Of a stretch of DNA of 64,000 nt, positions 11,221 through 25,278 are shown one piece after another (positions within the stretch are counted from its first letter, which is position 1; the number at the start of each line of letters is the position of its first letter). The DNA lies in contig OY292276.1 in assembly GCA_958496175.1 (NCBI GenBank), positions 15,580,001 through 15,644,000 on the forward strand, given 5' to 3'. A program made the translations under genes and the position numbers. The notes beneath the pieces were generated by a model. It did not search any database and had not been told where the DNA came from. It saw only the letters and a program-made list of their open reading frames with translations. The DNA comes from Sisyra terminalis. Taxonomy: Eukaryota > Arthropoda > Insecta > Neuroptera > Sisyridae.

Positions 11221-11595
11221 TTTAAGATACCGAGATTTTTGTAAGCATCATGGAAAATCAAAACTCCACAAAACGTACTTTCCTTAACTAATAAATTTCA
11301 TTTTTTTTGACATTTTCTTGCACTCTATTGTCTCTTATTAGTCTACAAAATGCTTCAAAAACCTGCTTTAAACATACATTTAAACATTAGGGATAGTTAT
11401 TAATTGGTAACTATTATTTTTTTCAATGAATTGTAATAAAAAAAAAACTAAGCTTAAAAGTATTAGGTAATGGAAAATTATTTCAGTTCCTTAACTTTTT
11501 ATATTCACCTGGTTATAAGAGAAGCTAGTAATTAGAAAAGACAATGAAAAAAAAAAATTCTAGAATACGGAATTAAGTAGATTTGGAATTTTGTC
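11221..11595 (+). repeat. Duplication copy 2 (no MITE)
   Basis: Parallels 10490-11220: GAGATTTTTGTAAGCATCAT (11232), GTCTCTTATTAGTCTACAAA (about 11330), TAGTTATTAATTGGTAACTA, then ATTCTAGAATACGGAA (about 11558). It runs straight across the place where copy 1 carries extra sequence. Confidence 0.6.
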
Positions 11596-14500
11596 AAATC
11601 AACGTTTTAGACTTCCTTGAACTTCAAGGAAGCTGTTATCGCTAATACAATTTGTCTGATCAATCTATTTAAATTTGTAATTGTAAGTTGATCGTTCAGT
11701 GTTTATTTCCCTCTGATAAGTATCGTTAATTGTCTCATTGTTAACAGCAAAGCTACAATCCAAATGATTTCAAGTCGAACGAATGATTAAAACAGAATTG
11801 CTTAGTTTTAGCACAGCTGCTGTAGCAATTTAGTTTTTTTTATTTGACAAAAAAAAATGTTTTTAAACTAGGATTATTTTATTTCAAATTAAACTTAAAA
11901 ACTATAAAAAAGGATAAACTTCTGTACTTTGATATATCAATTAGTCAATTTTCCAACACTTTGACGCGACCTTATTCCCATTGTTAGCTACTAAAGTTGT
12001 TTTTTTTTCTTTATTTTTTGCTTTAATGTTAGCGGTGTTAAATTTGTTTTTTTAATCATGGTGTCTATCCTTAAAAGATCCTTCAATTCTGAGTATTTAC
12101 TTTCCAGAAGGTCCAGACTTTCACTTCTTATTCCTCCTTTTTTTAAAGGTCTTTCCAATTTTTCTTCTGCAATTTTCTTTATGAGGCTTATTTTTCTCAG
12201 AATGTAACCATATTAAATACATTTTCAATTTATCACCACATTGTTATTTTTTTTCGTTGATTTTTTCCAATGAATATAGGAAACAAATTGCAGGAGTTAA
12301 ACTATGCGGGAAAATAAATTTTATGAATTTATAGAATTTAAACAACTGCTTGGTTTCTTGAGGTTCTAATTAGATTTCAGTAAAACGGTTATAATCGAAA
12401 AGTTACTTCAACGGTTCGAAAATGTGTTTTTAAGCGATGGTGTTGATCAGATGCACGTGAAAGTATTGAAACTCAATAATCGAACGTTCTTATCTGATGC
12501 TACTAATGTTATTATATAAAAAATTAGGATCAGTTTATAATTATATACTAGCAAACATAATTATCTCAAGTTAATTAGTCAGAAATAGGAAGATAAATGT
12601 TTAGAATTGGATCTCTTGACTTTATGATCTTTTTCAAATTTTCATCCACTGTTATAAATACGCGATGGTTATTATCGAAGCATTTCATGTTAACAAACAT
12701 AACTTAGCGGGATGTGTTGTATGTGTAAGCTATTTGTTTTTATATAATTTATTTACTATACCCACGCGAGCTAAAGCGCTCTTCAAAAGTCATAAGTGAG
12801 TAAATTGTTCAGTATGAAGTGTGCCTTTACAGTCATTGACTTAAAAAAAAAAGACTTAAAGATGCCGATTGAGGAGGAAAAATGCTTCAAACCTTACAGA
12901 GTCAATAAAATTGACCTTTAATTTTTATATTCAATCTTCTCAACCATTCATAAATTTCAATATAAAACTTAATTATATAGCGAGGCTTTTAAAAATATTA
13001 AGAAAAACTAATTGGCAACAACGTGGTTAATTATTGATGCAGTGATTTATTATCCCTCATTTGGCTGAAATCGATAAAGGAAAAATTATAATTATTTACT
13101 TTTAATCTTTTTTATTTGTCTAATTATCAGTTTGTATATTTTATCGAGTGAAAATAAATTTAACTGAAATAGTAATAACAGTGATTGTGATTAAACTATG
13201 TCATTTACAATTATTTATAATTTGACAAAAATCTTTATGAAAATTATGGTAATAAGCCAGCATTTTATATATTCAGATTGTGTGGTATGAGCGCACGCGT
13301 TTGTCGACACACCTTAACCTGAGTGTTACAATAGCGCCCTGGAGGCTTTGCACCTTCCTCCATTCGTCTAATGTATTTGGACCTAAAGCATAAATAGATT
13401 CTTTTTCCATAAACTATGCTTGAGCTATAACTAGCTACATAAATTTCGTATCCGAGATATATAACTGCATTGCCATTTTAGTTTATATTTGGCATTATAA
13501 TGCGAATTGTAGGTTTATAATATATTGCAGCTTCAAGGTGGTCTGAATAAAAATGAATTATATTAAAACATTGCGTATGCAATCATATTTTTAAGCAGCA
13601 ATCACTAGATATCATTGATTCAGATACACGAAATTGTTTGAGTCATAACTTTGATTTTATCGAGTTTGAAATTTGTTGACCTAAGTCATAAATCTTCTTG
13701 AATCATTTACTATTTTATAATTATTATTCATTGCTATATTCGATGTGAAAACTCTTTGTTAATTAGTCAAATAGTTTTATTGGCTTAGATTTATGCCAGT
13801 TGATACTACAAATAAAATGCTGGTGAGATGAAAAAAGATTAATTTTAATGGATAGTATTGTTTCAATGAAAAATATTTTAAGGATACCTTTAAAATTCCG
13901 TAACAATGTTTAGTAGGCATTTAAATCGTTACACCAAATTTAGTAAATAAACATTAGGCTCAACACCGCATTTTTGGTTCGTCAATTGGATATAATTTAA
14001 AAAAAAATGTAATGAAACATTTAATGTTGTAATTATTTCAATTAAAAAATGTTTTTAAATTGTAACAGCTTAATTATAGCAAAATTAAGCGACAGTTATG
14101 AGACAAATATTAATTTACGGAGGCGTGTAAATATGTTGCAAAAATGTTTAAGTGTCAGTACAGCTATTATCTGATGTTAACCGGTGTATGATTTTATCTT
14201 TTTGCTTACTGATTTCATTTTATGAAAGTTTATACTTTTGATTTGCAACAATATATTATGTATTTCACAGAAAAATGCATTTATATGATAGGAAGTATGT
14301 AGCAGGTTTTGCAATATTTAATTAAAATTTAAATTATTTCTACAGTTTTAATTAAATGTATAATGTGTTCATAATTTAGTAACTTTACTTAATAGTTTAA
14401 TTGAAAATTTTAATTTATTCTATTTTTCATTCAAAGTGTTTCATTGTAATTAAAATTAAACTGTAAAGATTTCTTCAATAGTAACAAACGCACTTTCTTG

Positions 14501-15340
14501 TATTAAAGTTGTAAACTTTCAGTTTCGGGAATCGTGAAGTACTTTGCTAATAATGGTTTTGAATAAATCATACTTTTGACTTCTGCTTAACTCAGTTTTT
14601 TTTATTTTTGCCACTTTAACAACTCTTTTAAGGTAACTCTTTTGTGTTTCCACAAAAATTTATTGGGAAACTGATCTAAAATTTTCTGGATCATAGTATT
14701 TGACTAGAGAGATGACAAAATCCTAACAGTAATTTTATGTTCCTGTACATTATCCTTTAGAACCTGTAGACTTTTTGAGATATACCAATCTTTGGAATGT
14801 GAAACTAAAACCTACCCTTTTTTGCTGAAATTTTGTAACGTTGTTTAAAAAAAAAATGTAAATAAAATATTATCACCAATAGCTAGAATTTTTGAAATCA
14901 TGTTACCATTTATCCAATTTTTCCTGTTATCTACCTGAAGACAGGATAAGATTCCCGCGGGGCTGAATTTTTTTCTCTAGCATTGCCTTTTCCTGGTAAG
15001 GTTCATAAAATAAGATTAATTTTATTTTTATTTTAAGTAAGTTCCGGTTATCTTAATGGTTACTAGCACGATAAGTTTTAGAAAAAAAATCACTAATGGT
15101 AGGTTATAAAAGTAAGCACAGAACAAAATTTCGATTGTTTTTTGCTATTACTTCCCTAATAGAGTTACTGGTCCTTGCAATAGATGTTTAAGTTATTTTA
15201 TACTCTAAGTAACTCTTAAATTAACTAAAAAGTGCTAAGTACTGAAAACTACTTTTGGCACAATTAATTATACGAATAAGTACTATTTATGCAACGTTAT
15301 AGATATCATTGTATAGTTTCAGATCCTCGATGATGATAAA
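11596..15340. other. No gene seen
   Basis: AT-rich intronic or intergenic DNA. The block near 13285-13370 (GTGGTATGAGCGCACGCG to CCTTCCTCCATTCG) is GC-richer but shows no frame, RNA-gene boxes or repeat ends that I recognise. Confidence 0.45.
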
Positions 15341-15481
15341 TTGGTAAAAACATTCCGAGGACTAGGATCAAATAATAATCAGTCAAAACTATTTATTATA
15401 TACGGGTCGAAACGTCGCGTATGTAATAAATAGTTTTGACTGATTATTATTTGATCCTAATCCTATGAATATTTTTACCAA
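15341..15481. mobile_element. Foldback element with CGAAACGTCGC core
   Basis: Arms of about 62 bases, nearly perfect inverted copies: TTGGTAAAAACATTCCGAGG at 15341 against TTACCAA ending at 15481, with AATAATAATCAGTCAAAACT in the left arm mirrored exactly in the right. The short loop holds GGGTCGAAACGTCGCG (about 15404-15419). Confidence 0.8.
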
Positions 15482-18400
15482 GTTATAGATATCTATTCAA
15501 ATTTTATTTTTGCGTAAGCCTTTCTAACTATTACTTATATTTATCGTCATATTAACCCATGATGAAACATGATTTCAACAAATCATAGATGTTACCAATA
15601 TGATACATAATATTTTTTTTTATTTTTATTTTGTATTCGTTTTGGTTTTATATGAGTTTTTAAGATGTTCCATTTGGAACACTGATACACTATATATTTT
15701 ACTGCGCCATGCATAATAGAATGGGGGTAAAATTTCTAAATATTCCAATATTGGAACACTAGGCAAAAACGGGTTAATGAAAGACTGAATTATAAATATG
15801 ATTGAGAAATGTAACGTTGTATTTTTGTAGGTAAAATGATGCAAAAATATAGGAAATCTACGTACTAATACAACCCTAAATTTTATAGATTTTTCATAGA
15901 TATTTATCAACCCTAAACTTGGTCATTGAAACACTTTCTTCTTTCATTTTTTTTTTTTATTTAAAGAAGTGAAAGGACAGATAATATCTCTTAAGAAATA
16001 TGAATGGTAATAATGTAGTCAACGTCCCAAAATTTCAATTGCAATATTGATATGATCTTGATATATTTCATTCTTTTTCAAGTTCACCTTTGACTTAAAA
16101 CATGACCACATCGTTACGTTTGACCTCACCTACCCGAAATGACACGGAAAAAAAAACTTTTTATTATAAATTCAGAAAATTATTATATTATAAAAGAAAA
16201 AAATGAATTACCAACAAAACGAGCTTTAAGTTCTACTTATAAAAATAATTGGTATGAAATAAAACAGTTCCTACTTTGTTTCAAGTATTATAAAAATCAA
16301 TGAGCCAATAAAACCATGGAAAACATTTTTACATAACAAGCGATAAAATCGAAGAGTTTGTACAACCAATTACGTTTCAATAAAATTAATATTCCGCATA
16401 AAAGTTTTTTTGATTTACAGTAACTTATGTTCTAAAGCCCTTGTTAAAAGTCTGCGACTTACTAAAATTAAACGATTTATTGCCATACATTCGTTGTTTT
16501 TCATTCGTACATAATTTATATTATCCAATATTCATGTAGGCTTCAACATGCTTAATATTGTAAAAAGTTTTTATTGACGAAAGACAGATGAATGAGAATA
16601 TATGGGCTCTAATCTAATGTTCTTAACTTAAATAGCAAGCATTCACATAATGCATTTGTAAAAATCGAACAAATACTGTCTATTTTAATCTTTATAGTAA
16701 AGCACGAAAGAAGTTTAACGAGTTTTGAAAAGATTTGTATTTTTTGCTGTTTGGTTTTTATAATTTGTTGAAGTATAGAAATTTTGCTATACCTAGTACA
16801 TGAAAAATTGTTGGGTAGTAGTTATGTGAGTTTTCAAATAAAAATTGGAGTTTAATGTTTACCAGTAGAGTAAAATTTTCAAAGGGAAATATTAATAAAT
16901 CATAATTATCAATGTTCAAGTAACGTTCCGATCAACAGTCACAGCAGGATGAATATTTTTTAAGCGTCAAAAGACTCGGACTTTCATTAATAAAATATTT
17001 TCTCTCGGTTATTATTTATGACCAGTGATTTTGCGTTTGCGTTTATATTTTATGTTATAACTTATGTGGCTTATACTTGTACATTAAATGAATATTACAG
17101 GGGTTTACCATTCCCTTATATGCAATGCATAAGACCAGTACAAGTCTTGGTCTTTTTTGTTTGTTTTTAGTAACAGTGATGTTATTATTAAAGCCTATCT
17201 TTCAATCAAAACATAGAATTAGCGTCATAGCGATAAGAGATCTTAGAACTAAGTGCAACATGAGATTGCACTTTTCGATCTTATGTTTCTCTCGTTGTCT
17301 TCCATTAACATTTTTTAAATAACTCTTATGCTACAAACAAAAATTATGCATTTATTGTGCCACGTTTGAGTCATTGTAAAATTCGATTTGATTAATGTTT
17401 TATTTCCATTCAACTACTGTTTTCAAACCATTTCCATTTAAATCGGCTGATGATACGTGTAATTGTTGTTCTTCTATTTATCAAATCGATATTTCATTAA
17501 TACAATTTTTTAAAATGTGAGCAAATTGCATCATAAGAACTAGGTCTATCGAACTTGACACACTTACGAATATTCAGTTCACACCCATATTTCTTCGAAT
17601 TTTATTTGTTACCACCGAATGCTACTCAAAAAAATTCAATTAGATTTATATAATTATAAGACAAATTATTAGCAATATGTTTCAAATAAAAAAATAAACG
17701 ATTTAAATTAATATTTGTAATCTACCAACGCTGCGTTCTATAAAAAGGCAAAAAGGATCATTAATATTTTTTTTTTTGAGTAGCTAATGCAAGTTCCACT
17801 AATGAAATAATCAATTTTCAAACATAATTAATTTGTGTTTCTTCAATGCCACTTTTATGATTTGTTGGATTATATTTACTTATAAGGAGCAGACAATGTT
17901 AATCACTTTGTCGAATTCTTATTTTGTGAAAAAAAAATGATTATTTACTTTGACTTTGTAATAATTACACCATGGTCTAGAAATTTTTATGAAGTTATAT
18001 TTTTTTAAACTTATTACAAAGAAAAACTTTTTCAATTTATTGAATTGTTGACTCGCTTACCAATGGTATGATGGTATCAAGTTATTTTCATTTCGTATGT
18101 TTTTTGAATTTACAATTTAAGAACACCTTGGTAAAAACATCGTCTAGTTTTAAATTTATTTAGCTTTTTTAATTATGAACAAAGTCTATAAAGTTTCCCA
18201 GAAAATTAAAGTAAATTGACCTAAAATAAATGGTATTCCATTGATTTTTTTAAAATGTAATTTAAAGTTTTGGTATTTGAAAAAGTTTAAATAAGTTAAA
18301 AAGTTGATACGTTTAAAAAACCTAAGTTAAAGTTTATGTTTAAAAATAATTCACTGTTTCGATATCTCTTTAGTTATTTATGAGAATGCAAAGAAGATAA

Positions 18401-21400
18401 AAATAATGTGGATTAAGATACACAATACACAGGCATTCAGAATCCTTCTGATTCCAAGGGAATATGTAATTAATTTGGCAAAATGTGACCTATGAATATA
18501 TGGATAGAAAGCACAATACAATGAAGGTTCCGGTTTTATTGTTAGGATAAAAAAGTAAAAACACATGTGTACCTACAGTTCGCATGCGATAGAAGTGAAA
18601 CGTTAAAAGAATGTGTACTTCAAGATAATAATAAGAATTTAAAATTTTGAGAATAGGATAGTTAAAGGGTTAAGTTTATGGTAATATTGATACTAAAGAA
18701 AGTTATTTTACGTTTTAACAACATATTCATTATACATTTTTCCTGACTCCGAATTTATATTTTCGATACATGATACGAAAGACTTATGGTACCTGAAGTA
18801 TGAAATAAATATTTTAGTTTCGATTTGATCAATAAATACAATATATTGTTGGCATACGAGTTATTACGTTGAAGGGAAGAACCAAGCAGAAAACAAAGAG
18901 AGGGCCTTCCCACCAACAGCCAATCTCAGCAAGAAGATCAAAAATTACTTGTTATTACGTAATATATCGTCAATTTCTATTTTTGATCTTGTTATTGATA
19001 CAGTACGATTGCTTCAAATTTGGTGTCCAGAAACTTGAATTTGGTTTATCGTAAAACCAAATTAAATTCCGATTTTTAAATAGACCATTCTGTGCCAGAC
19101 TAAATGTATTTAGAACAAAATGCAATGATAATTAAGTAATATTTTGTACCAGAGATGTCGTAGATTTTTGTCTATACAAAATATAGACTCCATTATATTT
19201 GCCAAAATTATAACGAAGCTGAAGTGAATAAGGCTAAGCTTTCAACAAATATTTAAATTTTATATTACTAGTATAATTAATAGTCCGTATAATGAAAATA
19301 GGGAAAAAAAACTGAATTTTTAAAGAAGGATTTCTTAACTATAATTAAGAATTGCCAGTTTTCGTCGAATTTCTTATTTCTAAATTAGCTAATATTTACA
19401 TGAATTCTAGTTTGTTGAATATCTTTCCTAAAGATACTAATCAATTAAAAGAAAGCACATGTTTTAAACATTGCCGCTTTACAATATGTACTGCGTTCAT
19501 ACCCGTAGGTGTAGATAAATATTTCAAAATTTAAAGTTTAAGTAATATTAATATTCTATAATTCCATGAAATAGAAATTCAAATCTAAGCAAACTTATTA
19601 TCAAAATATAGAAACAAATGTTAAGTATCAAATATTCTCTTTGTTAGTAATGAATATACAACTTTCAATAACTAGAATATTCTTGTTTATTTTAAGGACT
19701 CGTTATAATGATATCTATCTATTTTTGGAGATCAATTGTTCAATTGTTGCAAAAATAACATAAATCACATTTGATTTCAATTGTAATGCATATAGGTAGT
19801 GTTAATTAATTTGTTAAAGTAATATTCAATTAAAAAATCGAAAGTGAGTAATTGTTTTAATTTTATACTGATTTCATTTTCAGAAAATTTTATTTTGAAA
19901 AAAAAAACGGAACAAATTATAGACCAAGAAGTTAATAATGCTTTAAAATCAATAAAATGTTTTATAAACCCTACATTGAGGAGTAGGACTGTGGTATTCA
20001 CAAGTTATTTTTGACAGTTCTTATTACTGTCAATATCAATAAGGTTTAATGTTTATCTTGATGTTTGATAGAGATTTCGATGAAATACATCAATCGGTGT
20101 GGAAAGAAAATATTACGACTTAATCTTTTGGGAAATTTTTAAATTTTTTAAATTCATATTTATTTTTTTTAAATTCGTAATTTTTTCTGACATAGTTGCC
20201 CACATATGTTTGGTTATTATATTGTTTGTATGTCTAAAGTGACTAAAATTAATTGGGTTTTGATAATTAACATAACACGAAAAAAAATTTGGATATATTT
20301 GAGGTATATCAAAAAATATTTTAGCAGTAGCAGAAGAAAATAACTTTTAAGTCACTGAAATTTTTAACGAAATTGCTGAGAATAAACCTTTACCACATTT
20401 TTTCAACCCTAGACATTGAAGTCTTCAGCTGTAAAGTAATTAAGTAAAATTTGTTCATTTCAAAGATTATTTATCAATTGTGTTTGAGAAATATACAGAG
20501 CTTTTAGTGATAAGTTGTCCAAAGTTAATTGGAATTAAGAAAAATTAAATAATAATTGTAAATTTCAAAATTAAAATTTGATCAAGAATAATACATATTA
20601 CTAGATCAATTAATTTTATAAGGATTTAATGTATTGTACACGCTGAAGGAATTATTGCTTACTGGTTTTGAAATGAAACAATAATTTCATATTTAGTTAC
20701 ATAACAATATTTTAAATAATTTCACAGGAAAACAGGAAGACCTTAGAATACTTTTGCAATTACGGGAAACAATTAATTAATTGAAAACATGGTTTGATAA
20801 TAATTTCAATCGGCTTCCTTCGCTTTGCAATGCGATATTTTTGAACTTCGTTCATGTAAACATACAATTCGTGAGTTTAAGTTTTTAAAATCGATAGCCA
20901 ACATTGAGTGGTATTTATTTATAGAATTAAAATCAAAACTATTTAAGATGCGGGTGCATGAAAGTTTTTATCTTTTAAAAGGTATTTCAATAAAAACGAA
21001 CTGGATTTCCAGGATTAAAAGTCCCGCAAGTATTAAAAGAAGTAAAAACTGGCAAAGTTAATAAGAAATATATACTTCATATTGAAAAATTTTCTTTTGA
21101 AATGAGGCAAATTTTCATTTTGGAGGCTCGGAATGCTCTTACGTAACCATCGAAAAGGCAATGTACCCATAAAGAGTTGCAACTAGGTATGGGTTTTGGC
21201 GCAGGGGTATCGTTAAATTATTTTTTTAAATATAAGAAATAGCCGTGCCAAATTACCGTGCCATTTCACTGAAGTATTGTTTCCAAAAATTAAAAAGGAT
21301 GACTTGACCGGCATTTGATTTCAATAAATCGGCGAAATTTATGACACAGCCAATGAAACAATCAAACTTTTGAGTACTGTTATCCAAAAATATATAATCA

Positions 21401-23925
21401 GCTAAAATTCTGAAGTCAATTAGCCGCCAAGAAGTTACAGTTTGAGTCCATTGGTTAATTTTTTGTGGTGAGTTGTTAAAAATACGTGTTACGGGAACTA
21501 TCCAGAGACAATGAAATCAAAATTGGCATTGATGAGAGCGATGGTAAACTACCAGAAATGTAATGTAAAATTGGATCAACACAATGGACTACTGTAAGTT
21601 TAGGGTAAGCAATATAGATGACATAGTGTCTCATTCATAAACGGAAAAGTTTAAACTTCCTAGAAAACCACAATTTTGAAAAAAAATATTCAAAAGTCTT
21701 TGCTTTATGGTTAAATGGAGGTCCAAATCTTAAATGTATCATCCTGAATTACATATTGGTAGAATACTAACCAAAAGTTGTATTTCTAGTTATGAAACTG
21801 TAAGAATAAATCAACTAATATAAAAATATAAAACTCCAACTAAATAAGATATGTTATAAGGGCTGAAATGGGAAAGGGGGTGAAAATAATAGATGAACCT
21901 TTGCTTAAAAATTTTAATCCACTTTAATTGTGACGCTTTGCTTGACCGTGTATTCATAATTTTGCTTTATCAAAATTAAATTAGTAATTTTAAGTCTTAG
22001 AAGAGATCAAGGTTTCAATACAAATCAATAGTAAATCAGCCTGATGAAATATATAATTCAAACTGGCTAATAAAAACATTGTAATTTGAAATGCCGATAC
22101 TTTCATTGATAAAAATTATACTTGAATATTCATTATGAAAATTGCAGTTTTGAATAATAAGTTTGAAACAAAATATTAAAAGTGTCTTTATGTAAGTGTT
22201 TATCTTTCCGTAGGTTATAGTTATAAAAACAATAAAAGCGAATGTATTTATGGTAAAATTAAAAGAAAAGTACGATCTCTTTCTTCTTGATCATGAGCAT
22301 TTTGGCTTATTTATCACGTCAATTTCGAAAGTGTGTCAATGTTGTGTCAACATAAACCTATAATTATTAATAAAACTCACTTCAAATTTGTCAATTGTTA
22401 GATCGAATTGCCGTTGTAACAGTCATAAACTTCACAATTAATTACTACATTGAGTGCGAAAAGTATAATTTATTCATTCAAAAATGGCAATTCACAATAT
22501 TTTCAATAGGGCAATTAATATATTTATGGCTCAATAGAAAAAGTCATTTGAGTTTTTTAATACTATCTTCACTATTATCTACAAATAAAAGTTTGTGAAA
22601 ATGCGATTTAGTTGTAAAAATATTAAGAAAGTACATTGGTTCAATGTGCATTTTATGAGCGTTTGAGATACGTTGTATAATTTTCAATTAAAATAAATTC
22701 TGTTACAATATGTGCTTTCCGATTGGCTTTAGCAATCATGATATTTTTACAATAATATAAAGTTAGCGATCGTTAAATTGAATTGAGCATCTAGTATGAT
22801 CACTTTGACCTATTTTTAAATTTATTTTTTCAATTTGTATTAGATTTATTTGTTTCAAATTTTATCAGTATTAAGAGTTCAAATTTATCATTTAGTTATT
22901 TAAAGATTTGGAGTAAAATTTCGTGACGTCAAAAAAAAAAGAATAACATAATGGCCATGAATTTTTAATTATGTAAAAGTACCTTCCCAGCAATAAGAAA
23001 ATTATACGGACAAGTAAGGAAAATTACTGTTATGTATTTTTGAAGGGTTTGTAATCTGTTTTTTGTGAGCAAATTTTGCTCAGAAAGTTTTTTAGCTAAA
23101 TTTTTAATTACTTCATAGATATTGATTTTTCGTCTACGATTAACTTAATGTATGGTACGTACTGTTGGTAAACTGGAAAACACCTTTAAAATAAATGAGC
23201 TATTATGATTATTATTATTATAAATGAGCTGAAATAATATTATTTTGTGTTTTAACTATTTCTTAATTTTTTTTGTTAAAAATTTTCAACAATTGGAATG
23301 AAAAGGTCATTTAGTTTAATAGAAGGTACACGAATCTAAAAGTATATAATCTTTTTCTTCTTTTTTTAGGGCTATGCTTTTTTTGATCCAGCTAATAATT
23401 TCTTCTGGAATAATGAAGATCAGTTGTCTTTCTACCATTGAGAAAGCCTCCCCAATGGTTTTCTAGTACCGAATCAAGTGCCGCAATCATCTTGATCTAG
23501 TCCAAAGGTGCTAACCCAAATAATATTACGGGTCACAATAGAAGTCATTATTTTCCCTACTGCGATTGTTATTAAATAAATGTATTTTGTAAAACTGTGG
23601 GAAATTTTGCGTGCCAGTTAAAAATGGTCAAAACCAGCTTTAATTAACCCGTGAATTTCCCACCCCTGATCCATTTTATCTTACAATATCCCGTATGTCT
23701 AAGTCTTCTTTGAAGAATTCGCTTCTTTAAGTTTCGCTCTTTAGTTTATCTCCATTTCCGCTCTTCTTTTAGTTGTTGACTTATAAGCTTTTATCTCAAC
23801 AGTGTGTATTGGTCTCAGTCTTTATATATTTTTGCTTTACCTTTTGGTGATATAATTATGTTTTTCCAAATAACATGTCGCTTTATTAACGTGTAAGCGA
23901 ATTTAATATTTATAGTTTTTAGAAT
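15482..23925. other. No gene seen; chance ORFs only
   Basis: Long AT-rich tract. Frames at 15626, 17125, 18378, 18869, 19352, 19777, 20825 and 22395 are 60-94 codons, rich in Phe/Ile/Leu/Asn/Lys, and have no motif or splice context. The block at 21060-21660 is less AT-rich and holds short open pieces such as IKIGIDESDGKLPEM (about 21519-21563) between stops, possibly old transposon coding debris. Confidence 0.45.
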
Positions 23926-23930
23926 TGGTA

Positions 23931-24060
23931 GTATTGGATCGCTGCGTAATTGCTATGTAATGAGTCACGGACACAACATATCAGTTATAGAGCGATCCAA
24001 TACTTCTTGATGATAACTGAAGAAGATTGCTTGGCAATCGTAATACGTATCTGGACAAAA
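23931..24060. mobile_element. Small inverted-repeat element
   Basis: AGTATTGGATCGCT (about 23931) is perfectly inverted as AGCGATCCAATACT (ending 24004), a 14-base arm with a loop of about 50. It is followed by CTGAAGAAGATTGCTTGGCA, which resembles the CCTGAWGAAG box of the CGAAACGT foldback group, although that group's core is not intact here. Confidence 0.5.
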
Positions 24061-25201
24061 CGGGAATAATACATTTGCTTGATTTTTTTTTAAAATTTAT
24101 GTTTAAAGTTAACTTAAGTAAATTATATTACAAGAATAACATCACAATATTTTATATTTTGAATAAACAGTATAACTGTGCAAAGTCAACGAAAAAATTT
24201 AGTTTGAGAAAAATGTAGTTTTTTTTTCTGGTATTTAGGAGTTGTACTATTGTATGGTTTGAATTGGAATAAATTTATAAGTAGGAAATTAAGCCTTGCG
24301 CAGATAAAAGCTTCTTGGGTGCTTCAAAACAAAGTTTTATTAATTTATTGTTATTTATCGTTGCCTTAAAACAACCAATGTCTTAAACGACTCTAGAGTT
24401 AATAAAAATCCGTAAATCAATTTGTCAATCAAAAATTCAATTCAAATTTGAGGTAATGACTACCATATTTGATTTTCACTAACACGTATGACTTGATATA
24501 AATTCTTTGTTCTTTATCTTTCCCGACATATAAATACGTACATTTCCTAATTATTATATTGGTTAAAACAAAAGGTAACTAAGACTATCGGTTTTGTACC
24601 TTATTGAGCTTAAAATTTTGAAAATATATGGAAGACACTTATAGGCTTCATCATTTTCAATTTTTATTTATCTGATATTATTTGATAACAGCAAAGTTAT
24701 ATGAAAAACGATTTTGGCTATTAACTTTATTAGTATACGTAAATTATTATTTATAAGTATGTTGGTAAGTAAATTAAAATTTTTGAAAAATGCTTGGGTA
24801 TATTTTGATCAACTTTAAATATCAACAATTTTGAAACTTATAATGCTTAAAGTTTAACAATATAACCAACAATGTGTTTTTGTTTGCACATAAATTTTGA
24901 TGCATATTTTTATTTAATAATATTGAAATAGTTTTTAGGTATAAATACCAAAAGGATTATTATAAAAAAAAAAAATCGATTTGAGGAAAAATACAAGAAC
25001 TCTATTCTTTCCATTCTTTAGTCCATCATTTTTGCACGATCTTATCTCCATTATTCTAAATTGATTTACACTGAATGGCTTCCTAGCCATTATATACTTT
25101 GTAGGTATATGTTCTAGGTTTCTAGCTCAAAAGACATATCGTAAAATCTTTTCCACATTTTTTTAAATCCAATACATAATAAATCTTGGGCTATCTATTT
25201 T
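24061..25201. other. No gene seen
   Basis: AT-rich; the 63-codon frame at 24027 is a chance ORF. Nothing else recognised. Confidence 0.45.
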
Positions 25202-25278
25202 AGTGGCAAATATAAAACCGGAGACACTATCACGACAAATGGTTCGTAATCCTCGTTGTGGTTACGGTCTTCTCAAGT
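25202..25278 (+). CDS. Weak exon candidate with a matrix-metalloprotease-like cysteine-switch motif
   Basis: A T-rich tract ending TATTTTAG and a possible donor AA|GTGAAA bound an open stretch reading KPETLSRQMVRNPRCGYGLL. Matrix metalloproteases carry a propeptide cysteine switch PRCGxxD preceded by a conserved T-L-x-x-M. Here PRCG and an ETL...M pattern are present, but the spacing is two residues longer than usual and the Asp after PRCG is missing. The segment is GC-richer than its flanks. No other metalloprotease exon, including a zinc-binding HExxH, was found. It may be coincidence. Confidence 0.2.

Noticed and set aside
23340..23560. Minus-strand stretch with WGGFLNGRKTTDLHYSRRNY
   Set aside because: Open for fewer than 50 codons, no family match, several frame breaks nearby.
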